From CAVQCT01 sp964520865 (GTDB lineage Bacteria > Zixibacteria > MSB-5A5 > GN15 > FEB-12), in the NCBI GenBank assembly GCA_964520865.1, contig CAZFOY010000008.1, positions 1 through 64,000 of the forward strand: a DNA stretch of 64,000 nucleotides. The letters are read 5' to 3'. Both the position numbers and the translations under genes were made by a program. This document shows positions 24,682-33,017 of this stretch, piece after piece (the stretch's first letter is position 1; the number at the start of each line of letters is the position of its first letter). Below the pieces are notes generated by a model that ran no database searches, was not told the DNA's origin, and saw only the letters and a program-made list of their open reading frames with translations.

Positions 24682-25731
24682 CTAATCATTCTTTCTGATT
24701 TTGCGGCGGAACTTGGCATACGTACCGTAGTCCACATAAATCAGATTTTCTTCTAAGAGTTTACGGGTGCGGACCGCTTTGTCACGGACCTGATCGATCC
24801 GGTCGGTCACTTTCCAGATGAAGGCGTCAGAGCCTGCGCCGGAACCGTAAGAGCACATGAAAATCATGTCTCCCGGCTTGGCCACATCGAGCGTAGCCGT
24901 CAGACCGATCGGCGAAGCACCGGAGTAGGTGTTGCCGAGGATCGGCGAGAGCCAGCCCGGGTCGATCTGTTTCTGGGTGAAGCCGAGTTCGAGCGCGACG
25001 CGCTGCGGGAATTTGCCGTTCGGCTGATGGAAGACGGCCCATTGGAAATCGGCCGGCTTCATCCCGCTCTTCTTGAGGATGGCGTTCGAGGCACCCTTGG
25101 TGTGAGCAAAATACGCCTCTTCGCCGGTGAAACGGCCGCCATGCTGCGGATAGAACTGGTGCTCGCGGCGCCAGAAATCCGGCATATCGGTCATGTAGGA
25201 ATGCGTGAACAGACACTCCGCGATAAGATTGTCGCTGCCCATGATGAACGCACCGGCGCCGGCTGCGGCCGAGAACTCGAGCGCATCGGAGGGAGCGCCC
25301 TGCGAGGTATCGGCGGCGATCGCCAGAGCATACTTCATCGCTTTCGAATCGATATGACTCAAAGCGACAAACATCGCTTCCGATCCTGCCTTGCAGGCGA
25401 ATTCAAAATCTGCGCAATGGATGTCCGGAGTGGCGCCGATTGCCTCGGCCACCGTCGTTCCCGATGGCTTCACGGCGTACGGATGCGACTCGGAACCTAT
25501 ATATATCGCTCCTATATCTTTCGGATCGACATGTTCGGCCCGCCTCAGCGCGTTCCTGGCTGCCTCGACCGACAGGGTAATCGTATCCATGTCCGGCGGG
25601 GGAACCGATTTTTCGCGAAGCATCAGGCCTTTTTTGTAACTGGGCGCGTCCGCTCCCCACACCTTCGCGATCTCTTCGACTTTGATGCGATGACGTGGAA
25701 GGTGAGCGCCGTAACCGACAATACCTGCCAT
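24682..25731 (-). CDS. Archaeal-type hydroxymethylglutaryl-CoA synthase
   Basis: 349-residue condensing enzyme forming HMG-CoA, the first committed mevalonate-pathway intermediate. The Glu-Cys-His triad is visible: Glu81 in YIGSESHPYAVKP, Cys113 in FEFACKAGSEA and His235 in VFHQPNGKFP. N-terminal GIVGYGAHLPRHRIK and the closing YGSGAGSDAFIWKV match the archaeal family rather than the longer eukaryotic/Gram-positive one. First gene of a three-gene unit. HMG-CoA reductase is not in the window. Confidence 0.94.
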   Translation of the reverse strand: MAGIVGYGAHLPRHRIKVEEIAKVWGADAPSYKKGLMLREKSVPPPDMDTITLSVEAARNALRRAEHVDPKDIGAIYIGSESHPYAVKPSGTTVAEAIGATPDIHCADFEFACKAGSEAMFVALSHIDSKAMKYALAIAADTSQGAPSDALEFSAAAGAGAFIMGSDNLIAECLFTHSYMTDMPDFWRREHQFYPQHGGRFTGEEAYFAHTKGASNAILKKSGMKPADFQWAVFHQPNGKFPQRVALELGFTQKQIDPGWLSPILGNTYSGASPIGLTATLDVAKPGDMIFMCSYGSGAGSDAFIWKVTDRIDQVRDKAVRTRKLLEENLIYVDYGTYAKFRRKIRKND

Positions 25732-25758
25732 ATGAACCTCTAAAGTTTCTGGTTACTG

Positions 25759-25776
25759 GAAACATCTATCTGTTTC
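25759..25776. promoter_or_regulatory. Inverted repeat upstream of HMG-CoA synthase
   Basis: GAAACA-TCTATC-TGTTTC, 28-45 bp before the ATG of the operon. It could be an operator or a leader hairpin. Weak evidence only. Confidence 0.3.
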
Positions 25777-25946
25777 ATTTCGTTTTCGATCCGAATATTG
25801 CGACTAAAATAGGACGATTTGGCCGGGATGACAAGCGGTATGTGAAAATTTACGCAATCTAACTCCACCAAAGGCCCCATTTCCCTGCCGTTTCCGGCCG
25901 GGAATTAGCCGTTGGATAAATGGTTTGAACTTCCGATATTCTCGGT

Positions 25947-26537
25947 ATGCGAAACACAGCCTTGATACTCATCCCCTTGCTCTTCTGCGCTGCGCTTTTG
26001 CGGGCACAGGACAAGCACCCGCCGCTGGACAACAACTCGGCCTTTTACGAAGGCGAGACTATGAATTACATCGTCGCCCCACCGGACAGTTTCAAGATGG
26101 TGTCGGACGATGCGGTCGATGACGGCTATTCGTTCGCATTCATCCCTAAAGGAGACGATTACAAGTCGGCGTCGGTCATCATCGGGGTGAACATCTTCAA
26201 AGTCAAAGCGGAGCAGAAGAAGCAGTTTACGATCAACGAACTGATCGGGAACGACACCACCGCGATTCGTGAGCATTTCGGAAAAGAGCTCAGCATCAGC
26301 GAAGTTGATCCGATCATGACCGATGACGGTCACATTCTTCGAACGATTTACCTGAACGATTCACTTGCCTTCATTCCGAATGTGATGATGTCCTACTATG
26401 ATGGCGGGACGGAGGTTTTCATTTTCGATCTTTCGATCTCCAGCACTTATCCCCGCTTCAAGGCCGAACATTATTATCTTGATTGCGTCAAACGCTTCCG
26501 CGTCATGCTCAAGGGCGACCTTGGGATGAAGAACTGA
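25947..26537 (+). CDS. Secreted protein of unknown function
   Basis: 196 residues. Signal peptide MRNTALILIPLLFCAALLRAQ, cleaved near residue 21. The mature part reads as an alpha/beta periplasmic domain: YIVAPPDSFKMVSD, VIIGVNIFKVKAEQKKQFTI, TAIREHFGKELSISEVD, then a beta-rich centre (GHILRTIYLNDS) and a C-terminal helix (FKAEHYYLDCVKRFRVML). No conserved cysteine pairs or catalytic motif seen. Divergent from the HMG-CoA synthase operon. Family not recognised. Confidence 0.75.
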   Translation: MRNTALILIPLLFCAALLRAQDKHPPLDNNSAFYEGETMNYIVAPPDSFKMVSDDAVDDGYSFAFIPKGDDYKSASVIIGVNIFKVKAEQKKQFTINELIGNDTTAIREHFGKELSISEVDPIMTDDGHILRTIYLNDSLAFIPNVMMSYYDGGTEVFIFDLSISSTYPRFKAEHYYLDCVKRFRVMLKGDLGMKN

Positions 26538-26656
26538 GGCGACTTACTCCCGGACAGATTGATTTCCGCGGTGCCATTCGATTCATGGTGTTTCCGGTAC
26601 TGCTTGCGGTGGGTCCAGCACACCCGGCCATAAGAACGGTCGGGCCTACGAGCATC

Positions 26657-26738
26657 GTAGGTCAGGAACCCTGCGTTCCTGACATTCATGATCGATTGGT
26701 GCTGCGTAAAGGTCAGGAGGGCGGGCCTCCTGACCTAC
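26657..26738. repeat. GTAGGTCAGG composite double-hairpin repeat, copy 3
   Basis: Hairpin 1 GTCAGGAAC/GTTCCTGAC, 27-nt spacer ending tgcgtaaa, hairpin 2 GTCAGGAGG/CCTCCTGAC; outer ends CGTAGGTCAGG/CCTGACCTACG are complementary. Compared with 1908-1991 the two hairpin stem types are swapped while each stays self-complementary. Confidence 0.85.
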
Positions 26739-26844
26739 GGATCCGGGCGTGAGGGTATTTGTTGGAGTCGAGAGAATCGAGGCGCCGAAGAAAATCTGGC
26801 CCCCCGCATTCGCGAGGGTGACATGCCTGCGGCATGCGCGTAAT

Positions 26845-26868
26845 GGCACGCTCGAAGACGAGGGTGCC
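26845..26868. repeat. CTCGAAGACGA hairpin repeat, copy 5
   Basis: Stem GGCAC/GTGCC around the constant CTCGAAGACGAG core, followed by CTACAAGAG. It lies 23 bp downstream of the clpB stop. Confidence 0.75.
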
Positions 26869-26891
26869 CTACAAGAGAACGTCGAGGCGGG

Positions 26892-29522
26892 TTAGGCCTC
26901 GACATGTTCTTCGGAAGGAGCCGATGAATTGTCCGCGACCAGTTGCAGCTCGTTGTCGGCAGCATCGATTTTCAGTCGCTGGCCGGCATGCAGCTGACCC
27001 GCAAGGAGCATCTTTGCGATCTGCTGGCTCAGTTGCTTGTTGACGAATCGCTTGATCGGCCGCGCCCCGAACATCGGATCATAGCTGCTCTTCGCGATGA
27101 ATTCCACAGCCGGTTCGGACGCAACAATCGTAACATCCTTCTCCTTCAGCAGAGCTTCGAGATGATGCAGCTGCAGCCTTACGATCTGCTTGACGTCTTC
27201 AGTCGTGAGCGACGCAAACACGATCGTCTCGTCGATCCGGTTGAGGAATTCCGGACGGACCGATTGGCGAAGGGTCGCGAGCACATTCTTCTTGATGTTC
27301 TCAAGCACGACATCACGATTGAACTCGCCGATATTCTCTGATTCCTTGAGGATGTACTCGGCCGCGATATTTGAAGTCATGATCAGGATCGTGTTCTTGA
27401 ACGACACGGTCCGACCCTTGTTGTCGGTCAGCCGGCCTTCGTCCAAAACCTGCAGCAGGATGTTGAACACTTCCGGATGCGCCTTCTCGATTTCATCGAG
27501 CAGAACGACCGCATACGGACGCCGTCGGACTGCTTCGGTCAGCTGTCCACCCTCATCATAGCCGACATATCCCGGAGGGGCGCCGATCAGCCGCGATACC
27601 GAATGCTTTTCCATGTATTCCGACATGTCGATTCGGGTTATCGCATCCTCGGTGCCGTACAGAAATTCCGCCAGCGCCCGGGCAAGTTCCGTCTTCCCTA
27701 CTCCCGTCGGACCGAGGAAGATGAACGAGCCGATCGGACGGTGCGGATCGGACAACCCGGCTCTGGACTGCCGCACGGCGTCGGAGACAGCGCGGACTGC
27801 TTCATCCTGGCCGATTACACGTTTATGCAACTCGTCTTCAAGACGCAACAGCTTCTCGGACTCCGACTCGGTCAGGCGGGTGACCGGAATGCCTGTCCAT
27901 TTGGAGACGATCTCGGCAATATCTTCGGCATCGACCATCTCTTTGAGCAACTGCCGCTTCTCTTGAATGACCGTCAAAGAATGCGTGAGCAACTGCAGCT
28001 TCTTTTCCGCGTCGGCAATCTCGCCATACTTGATCTTGGCAGCCGTTTCATAGTCGGCCCTGCGCTCGGCTTCGCCGGCTCGATGTTTCAACTGCTCAAT
28101 CTCGACTTTCAGCCCGCGGATGGCGTCGACAGTATCTTTCTCTTTCTTCCATTGAGTGTGCAGGTCCTCACGCTGAGCGTAAAGATCTTTCAACTCTTCT
28201 TCGATCGGTTTCAGAGCTTCTTTCGCGTTCTTCTCGCGTTTGATCCCTTCTTTTTCGATCTCAAGCTGACGAATCCGCTTCTCGACCGAGTCGAGTTCTT
28301 CCGGCATCGAGTCAATCGATATGCGCAGTTCCGCCGCCGCTTCATCGACCAGGTCAATTGCCTTGTCCGGAAGGAACCGGTCGGCGATGTATCTATCTGA
28401 CAGCTTCGCTGCTGCTATGAGGGCAGCATCAGAAATCTTAATCCCGTGATAGTTCTCATAGCGCTCGCGCAGGCCGCGGAGAATTGAGACGGTATCTTCG
28501 ACCGAAGGCGGCGCAATGAGCACCGGAGCAAGTCTCCGCTCAAGGGCAGCGTCCTTCTCGACATGAAGGCGGTATTCATCGAGCGTCGTCGCGCCGATGA
28601 AACGTATCTCCCCACGGGCCAGGGCCGGTTTGAGCATGTTGGAGGCATCGAGCGATCCGCCTACCGCTCCGGCACCGACTATCGTGTGCATTTCGTCGAC
28701 AAACAAAATGACCCGCCCTTCGGCATCGGTCACTTCCTTAATGATCGCCTTCAGGCGTTCTTCGAACTCGCCACGGAATTTCGATCCGGCGATAAGGGCG
28801 CCGATATCGAGCGCGACAAGCTGCCGGTCTTTCAGCGTCTCGGGGACTTCACCGATCGCGATCTTTTGCGCCAGTCCTTCGACCACCGCCGTCTTCCCCG
28901 TTCCTGGCTCGCCGATAAGCACTGGATTGTTCTTGGTGCGGCGCGAGAGGATCTTGATCACGCGGCGGATTTCGTCCTCACGGCCGATGACCGGATCGAG
29001 CTTGCCGTCGCGGGCCATCTTGGTCAGGTCGCGCGAGTATTTCTCCAGCACGGCGTATTTCGATTCCGGGTTGTCATCGGTCACGCGGGTCTTGCCGCGG
29101 ATCGAGGTCAGCGCCTTGAGGATCTCGTCTCGTTTGATGCCATTCCGTTTCAGGATCTCCTGCGCCTTACTCTTTTCTTCCAGCAGGGCCAGAAGGATAT
29201 GCTCGACCGAGACGTATTCGTCGTGAAAATTCTTGAGCTCGTTTTCGGCTTTGTTGAGCACCTGGGTGAACTCCGGCGATGCATAGAGCTGTCCTCCCTG
29301 TTGTTTGGGGAGGGTCTTGATGGCATCATCGGTTTCGGCTACGATCGTATCGTAATCGGCACCCATCTTCTTGATAATCTGTTCGACCAAACCGTCTTCC
29401 TGCAGCAACAAGGCATCGAGCAGATGCACCGGCATGACCTGCGGGTGCGCTTCTGACTGCGCCTTCTGCTGTGCGTACTGGACAGCATCGATCGACCGCT
29501 GGGTAAATCTATTGAAATTCAT
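26892..29522 (-). CDS. clpB: ATP-dependent disaggregase ClpB
   Basis: 876-residue hexameric AAA+ chaperone that pulls proteins out of aggregates with DnaK/DnaJ. Domains in order: Clp N-domain (about 1-145), first AAA domain with Walker A GEPGTGKT at 204-211, long coiled-coil middle domain (about 405-530), second AAA domain with Walker A GPTGVGKT near 605, and the C-terminal domain. Acidic tail EEHVEA. Length is typical. Its ATG follows a GAGGT site. Third member of the local heat-shock block. Confidence 0.98.
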   Translation of the reverse strand: MNFNRFTQRSIDAVQYAQQKAQSEAHPQVMPVHLLDALLLQEDGLVEQIIKKMGADYDTIVAETDDAIKTLPKQQGGQLYASPEFTQVLNKAENELKNFHDEYVSVEHILLALLEEKSKAQEILKRNGIKRDEILKALTSIRGKTRVTDDNPESKYAVLEKYSRDLTKMARDGKLDPVIGREDEIRRVIKILSRRTKNNPVLIGEPGTGKTAVVEGLAQKIAIGEVPETLKDRQLVALDIGALIAGSKFRGEFEERLKAIIKEVTDAEGRVILFVDEMHTIVGAGAVGGSLDASNMLKPALARGEIRFIGATTLDEYRLHVEKDAALERRLAPVLIAPPSVEDTVSILRGLRERYENYHGIKISDAALIAAAKLSDRYIADRFLPDKAIDLVDEAAAELRISIDSMPEELDSVEKRIRQLEIEKEGIKREKNAKEALKPIEEELKDLYAQREDLHTQWKKEKDTVDAIRGLKVEIEQLKHRAGEAERRADYETAAKIKYGEIADAEKKLQLLTHSLTVIQEKRQLLKEMVDAEDIAEIVSKWTGIPVTRLTESESEKLLRLEDELHKRVIGQDEAVRAVSDAVRQSRAGLSDPHRPIGSFIFLGPTGVGKTELARALAEFLYGTEDAITRIDMSEYMEKHSVSRLIGAPPGYVGYDEGGQLTEAVRRRPYAVVLLDEIEKAHPEVFNILLQVLDEGRLTDNKGRTVSFKNTILIMTSNIAAEYILKESENIGEFNRDVVLENIKKNVLATLRQSVRPEFLNRIDETIVFASLTTEDVKQIVRLQLHHLEALLKEKDVTIVASEPAVEFIAKSSYDPMFGARPIKRFVNKQLSQQIAKMLLAGQLHAGQRLKIDAADNELQLVADNSSAPSEEHVEA

Positions 29523-29599
29523 ATTTTGTTACCTCGACTTTCGTTGTATTGACGGATCGCTTTGCGACCCGCCGCTCCCCTCCTCTAACCCCGGAATTC

Positions 29600-29710
29600 A
29601 ATGTCGGGTTTCTCCCTCGCCCTTCGGCTCATCCGGAACCCGACCTACGGGGCTCAATGTCGGGTTTCTACTTCGCCATTCGGCTTGTCCGGAACCCGGG
29701 CTAGGGGACT
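29600..29710. repeat. Tandem aatgtcgggtttct repeat (two 56-bp units)
   Basis: Units 29600-29655 and 29656-29710 both read aatgtcgggtttct, then c(t/c)tcgcc-ttcggct, then ccggaaccc. The start TGTCGGGTTTC can pair with GGAACCCGAC near the end of unit 1. A related segment lies at 9547. Fills the dnaJ-clpB gap. Confidence 0.7.
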
Positions 29711-30644
29711 ACCCCTCCCACTCGTCCAGCAGCTTCTGCTGCTTCTCGGTCAGGTGCTTCGGGATTGTCACTTTGATCTCGACATAGAGATCTCCCTGTT
29801 TCCCGCCGACCGCCAGTCCCTGGCCCTTAAGACGCATCCTCGTTCCCGGCTGAGTTCCGGGCGGAACGGTCAGCTTGATCGTTTTGGTCAGCGTCTTGAC
29901 CTCCGCTTTCGTTCCTTTCATCGCCTCGATAAACGAAATCGTGGCCGACGTATAAATATCGTTTCCCTTGCGTTCGAAATTTTGATCCGGCATGACATGC
30001 ACCGTTATGATTAGGTCACCACTTTTGCTTCCATTGTAGCCCGACACACCCTGTCCGGCCAATCGTATTTTCTCACCGTCGCCGATCCCCGCAGGGATCT
30101 TCACCCGGAGTTTCCGGCCGGTATTGCCGATCGTGATCGTCTTCGACACACCTCTGGCTGCTTCCACGAACGAGATCGACAGATCGGCCGCGATATCCGG
30201 GGCTTTCTGCGGCTGACGTTGCCACGGCTGTTGGGCGGCCGGGTGGCCGCCGAATATCGACGACAGGATATCTTCGAACCCGCCCGCGCCGGCGGCATTA
30301 CCGCCGAAATTGAAATGGAACGACCGGCCTCCGCCGCCTCGTCCGCCCTGGCGGAACATCTGGGCAAACGCGTCCGGATCGAACCCGCCCATTCCCGGAC
30401 CGCTTCCGGGCCCGCCTCCGGCGAACGCGCCGTACTTGAGCATCGTGTCGTACTCGGTTCGCTTTTTCGGATCGGACAGCGTCTCGTTCGCTTCGGAGAT
30501 TTCCTTGAATCGCTTTTCCGCGTCGACGTTGCCTTTGTTGCGATCGGGATGATACTTCTTGGCCAGCGTGCGGAACGCTTTCTTGATGTCATCCTGCGAA
30601 GCATCTTCCTTCACGCCGAGTATTTCGTAAAAGTTCTGGGCCAT
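29709..30644 (-). CDS. DnaJ/CbpA-type co-chaperone
   Basis: 311 residues. J-domain at 1-70 with the DnaK-activating HPD motif (KKYHPDRNKG), then a Gly/Phe-rich linker (GGRGGGGRSFHFNFGG), then two beta-barrel substrate-binding domains (SISFVEAARGVSKTI; IKLTVPPGTQPGTRMRLKG). The CxxCxGxG zinc finger of DnaJ is absent, so it is a type II (CbpA-like) J protein. It targets unfolded clients to DnaK. Between dnaK and clpB. Confidence 0.95.
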   Translation of the reverse strand: MAQNFYEILGVKEDASQDDIKKAFRTLAKKYHPDRNKGNVDAEKRFKEISEANETLSDPKKRTEYDTMLKYGAFAGGGPGSGPGMGGFDPDAFAQMFRQGGRGGGGRSFHFNFGGNAAGAGGFEDILSSIFGGHPAAQQPWQRQPQKAPDIAADLSISFVEAARGVSKTITIGNTGRKLRVKIPAGIGDGEKIRLAGQGVSGYNGSKSGDLIITVHVMPDQNFERKGNDIYTSATISFIEAMKGTKAEVKTLTKTIKLTVPPGTQPGTRMRLKGQGLAVGGKQGDLYVEIKVTIPKHLTEKQQKLLDEWEG

Positions 30645-31038
30645 GTTAAAGTATCACCACCTTATCTTCAAATTTCTCCCGGCATCGGTCGGTTGTTGGC
30701 AGTCTTGTACTGCACGTCCTTCTTAGAACGTGCCATCAGTGAAAGGCTTGAGCCTTTCTCGGGCAGCCTTGTAGGGCACGTCCTTCTTAGAACGTGCCAT
30801 CGGTGAAAGGCTTGAGCCTTTCAAGGCAGTTTCTAAGAAGGAACTGCCCTACAATCGAACCGCCCTACAGAGCAACTGCCCTGCGGGAGATTATGTAAAC
30901 TGTAACGTACTATACTCGCAATCCGTTTCACTATTCGCGGCCCTGCGCCGGTCAAACCGTACGTTTAACCGACGCCGCCACGAACGGGTCGGAGCCTGTG
31001 AATAGAAACTACTCACAGAACTCCATCTATGTCAAAGG
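30645..31038. other. 394-bp gap with 64-bp tandem repeat
   Basis: Two units of about 64 bp (about 30698-30761 and 30762-30825) share gcacgtccttcttagaacg and the hairpin GAAAGGCTTGAGCCTTTC; then gtttctaagaaggaactgcc and several CTGCCCTAC segments follow. At 30996-31018, CTGTGAATAG/CTACTCACAG forms a hairpin with loop AAA, near the dnaK stop but without a T-run. A separate dnaJ promoter must lie here or transcription reads through from dnaK. Confidence 0.7.
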
Positions 31039-32931
31039 TTACTTCACTTCTTCGAATTCAGCGTCAACCGCATTGTCGTCCTTCTTCGGCTCTTCCGAAG
31101 GGGAATCGCCGGAAGGCGGGGCATCCTGCCTGCTGGCCTGCTGATACATTTCAGCAGAGGCTTCCTGCCAGATTCGATTCAGTGATTCAACCGAGCTTTC
31201 CATTTCGGTCACATTGTCGGACTTCATCGCTTCCCTGACTCGACCGATTCCGGCTTCGATCTTCGCTTTCGCGTCTGCGCCGATCTTGTCGCCGAATTCC
31301 TTCAGCTGTTTCTCGGTCTGGAAGATCGCCGAGTCAGCCTGGTTGTGGGCCTCGACCTTGCGCTTCTTCTCGCGGTCTTCGGACTCGTGCACCTTGGCGT
31401 CATCGACCATCTTTTTGATGTCGTTTTCGGTAAGGCCGGACGAAGCTTCGATCCGGATATTCTGCGATTTGCCGGTCGCGTTGTCCTTGGCCGTGACACT
31501 GAGGATACCGTCGGCGTTGATGTCGAACGAGACTTCAATTTGCGGAATCCCGCGCGGCGCCGGCGCGATACCGTCGAGCACGAACCGTCCGATCGTCTTG
31601 TTGTCAATCGCCATCTCCCGCTCACCCTGGAGGACATGGATGTCAACCTGCGGCTGATTATCGCTTGCAGTCGAGAAGACCTGCGACTTTTTGGTCGGAA
31701 TGGTCGTATTGCGTTCGATCAACCGGGTCATCACGCCGCCGAGCGTCTCGATACCGAGCGACAGCGGGGTGACGTCGAGCAGGACGACATCCTGAACTTC
31801 GCCGGTGAACACACCGCCCTGAATAGCCGCGCCGACCGCAACTACTTCGTCCGGGTTGACCGAGCGATTCGGCTCCTTTCCGAAGAATTCGCGAACCAGT
31901 TCGACCACCTTCGGCATACGGGTCATTCCGCCGACCATGATCACTTCGTCAACCTGATTCATCTTCAGCTTCGCGTCATCGAGCGCTTTCTGGACCGGTT
32001 CGATCGACCGTTTGAGCAGGTCGTCGACCAGCTGTTCGAATTTCGCCCGGGTGAGCGACAGATTCATGTGCTTCGGACCCGAACTGTTCGCCGTAATGAA
32101 CGGCAGGTTGATCGTCGTCTGCATAGTTGAGCTGAGTTCGATCTTGGCTTTCTCGGCCGCTTCTTTCAGGCGCTGGAGGGCCATCGGATCGGTTGAGAGA
32201 TCAATGCCATCGCTCTTCTTGAATTCAGCCACGAGCCAGTCGATAATCCGCTTGTCGAAATCATCGCCGCCAAGATGCGTGTCACCATTGGTCGAGAGCA
32301 CTTCGAAGACGCCATCGTTCAAATCGAGAATGGAGATATCGAACGTGCCGCCACCGAGGTCGTACACGGCCACTTTGCCGGTTTTCTTCTTGTCGAGACC
32401 GTAAGCAAGCGCCGCCGCCGTCGGCTCGTTGATAATTCGCTTTACATCGAGCCCGGCAATCCGCCCGGCATCTTTGGTTGCCTGACGCTGCCGGTCGTTG
32501 AAGTAGGCGGGGACCGTGATCACCGCTTCCTTGACCGAATGACCGAGATACTCCTCGGCCGTCTTTTTCATTTTCGCCAGTACCATAGCGGAGATCTGCT
32601 GTGGAGCGTAGTCTTTGCCGTCGAGTACGATCACCGGTTCGCCGGAGCTGTTCGAGGCTACCTCGTAGGGATAGTTCTTAATCTCTCCCTGGACCTCGTC
32701 GAATTTCCGGCCGATCAGCCGCTTGGCCGAAAAGACGGTGTTCATCGGGTTAGTCACTGCCTGGCGCTTGGCCACCGTTCCGACCAGCCGTTCGCCGTTC
32801 TTGTCGATTGCGACAACCGACGGGGTAGTGCGATCGCCTTCGGAGTTGGGGATGACTTTCGGATCATTCCCTTCCATGATTGCGACCACCGAGTTGGTGG
32901 TACCTAAATCTATGCCTATGATTTTGTTCAT
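31039..32931 (-). CDS. dnaK: Chaperone DnaK (Hsp70)
   Basis: 630-residue Hsp70. N-terminal ATPase domain with IGIDLGTTNSVVAIMEG, VYDLGGGTFDISILDL and IMVGGMTRMPKV; the substrate domain starts after LLDVTPLSLGIETLGG; the C-terminal lid ends in NAVDAEFEEVK, a variant of the usual EEVD/EEVK end. GGAG lies about ten bases before the ATG. An efficient-looking terminator separates it from hsp20 upstream. Works with the J protein and ClpB encoded downstream. No grpE in the window. Confidence 0.99.
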   Translation of the reverse strand: MNKIIGIDLGTTNSVVAIMEGNDPKVIPNSEGDRTTPSVVAIDKNGERLVGTVAKRQAVTNPMNTVFSAKRLIGRKFDEVQGEIKNYPYEVASNSSGEPVIVLDGKDYAPQQISAMVLAKMKKTAEEYLGHSVKEAVITVPAYFNDRQRQATKDAGRIAGLDVKRIINEPTAAALAYGLDKKKTGKVAVYDLGGGTFDISILDLNDGVFEVLSTNGDTHLGGDDFDKRIIDWLVAEFKKSDGIDLSTDPMALQRLKEAAEKAKIELSSTMQTTINLPFITANSSGPKHMNLSLTRAKFEQLVDDLLKRSIEPVQKALDDAKLKMNQVDEVIMVGGMTRMPKVVELVREFFGKEPNRSVNPDEVVAVGAAIQGGVFTGEVQDVVLLDVTPLSLGIETLGGVMTRLIERNTTIPTKKSQVFSTASDNQPQVDIHVLQGEREMAIDNKTIGRFVLDGIAPAPRGIPQIEVSFDINADGILSVTAKDNATGKSQNIRIEASSGLTENDIKKMVDDAKVHESEDREKKRKVEAHNQADSAIFQTEKQLKEFGDKIGADAKAKIEAGIGRVREAMKSDNVTEMESSVESLNRIWQEASAEMYQQASRQDAPPSGDSPSEEPKKDDNAVDAEFEEVK

Positions 32932-32949
32932 CTTCTGTTCTCCTTTCCG

Positions 32950-32981
32950 AAAAAAAGCCGGCCCACTTTGCAGACCGGCTT
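32950..32981 (-). terminator. Terminator between hsp20 and dnaK
   Basis: Stem AAGCCGG(T)/CCGGCTT (about 32955-32981) followed on the minus strand by T's. Since only about 85 bp separate hsp20 from dnaK, it probably attenuates rather than isolates dnaK. Confidence 0.8.
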
Positions 32982-33017
32982 CAATATTTCACCAAGACAT
33001 GAGAATCCGGAGTGGTC

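Larger units (their letters stand above)
26538..26891. other. 354-bp repeat-rich gap
   Basis: Contains a segment acacccggccataagaa (about 26619) shared with 9643, the composite repeat at 26657-26738, a short ATGCCTGCGGCATGCG palindrome near 26822, and the hairpin at 26845-26868. No gene. Confidence 0.8.

Noticed and set aside
23506..25731. Polyketide or PHB-type synthase reading of the thiolase/synthase pair
   Set aside because: The Glu-Cys-His triad, the SCP-x thiolase motifs and the DUF35-like third gene fit HMG-CoA synthesis much better.
29600..30880. Regular spacing of repeats considered as a CRISPR array
   Set aside because: Units are adjacent tandem copies without unique spacers of constant length and no cas gene is present.
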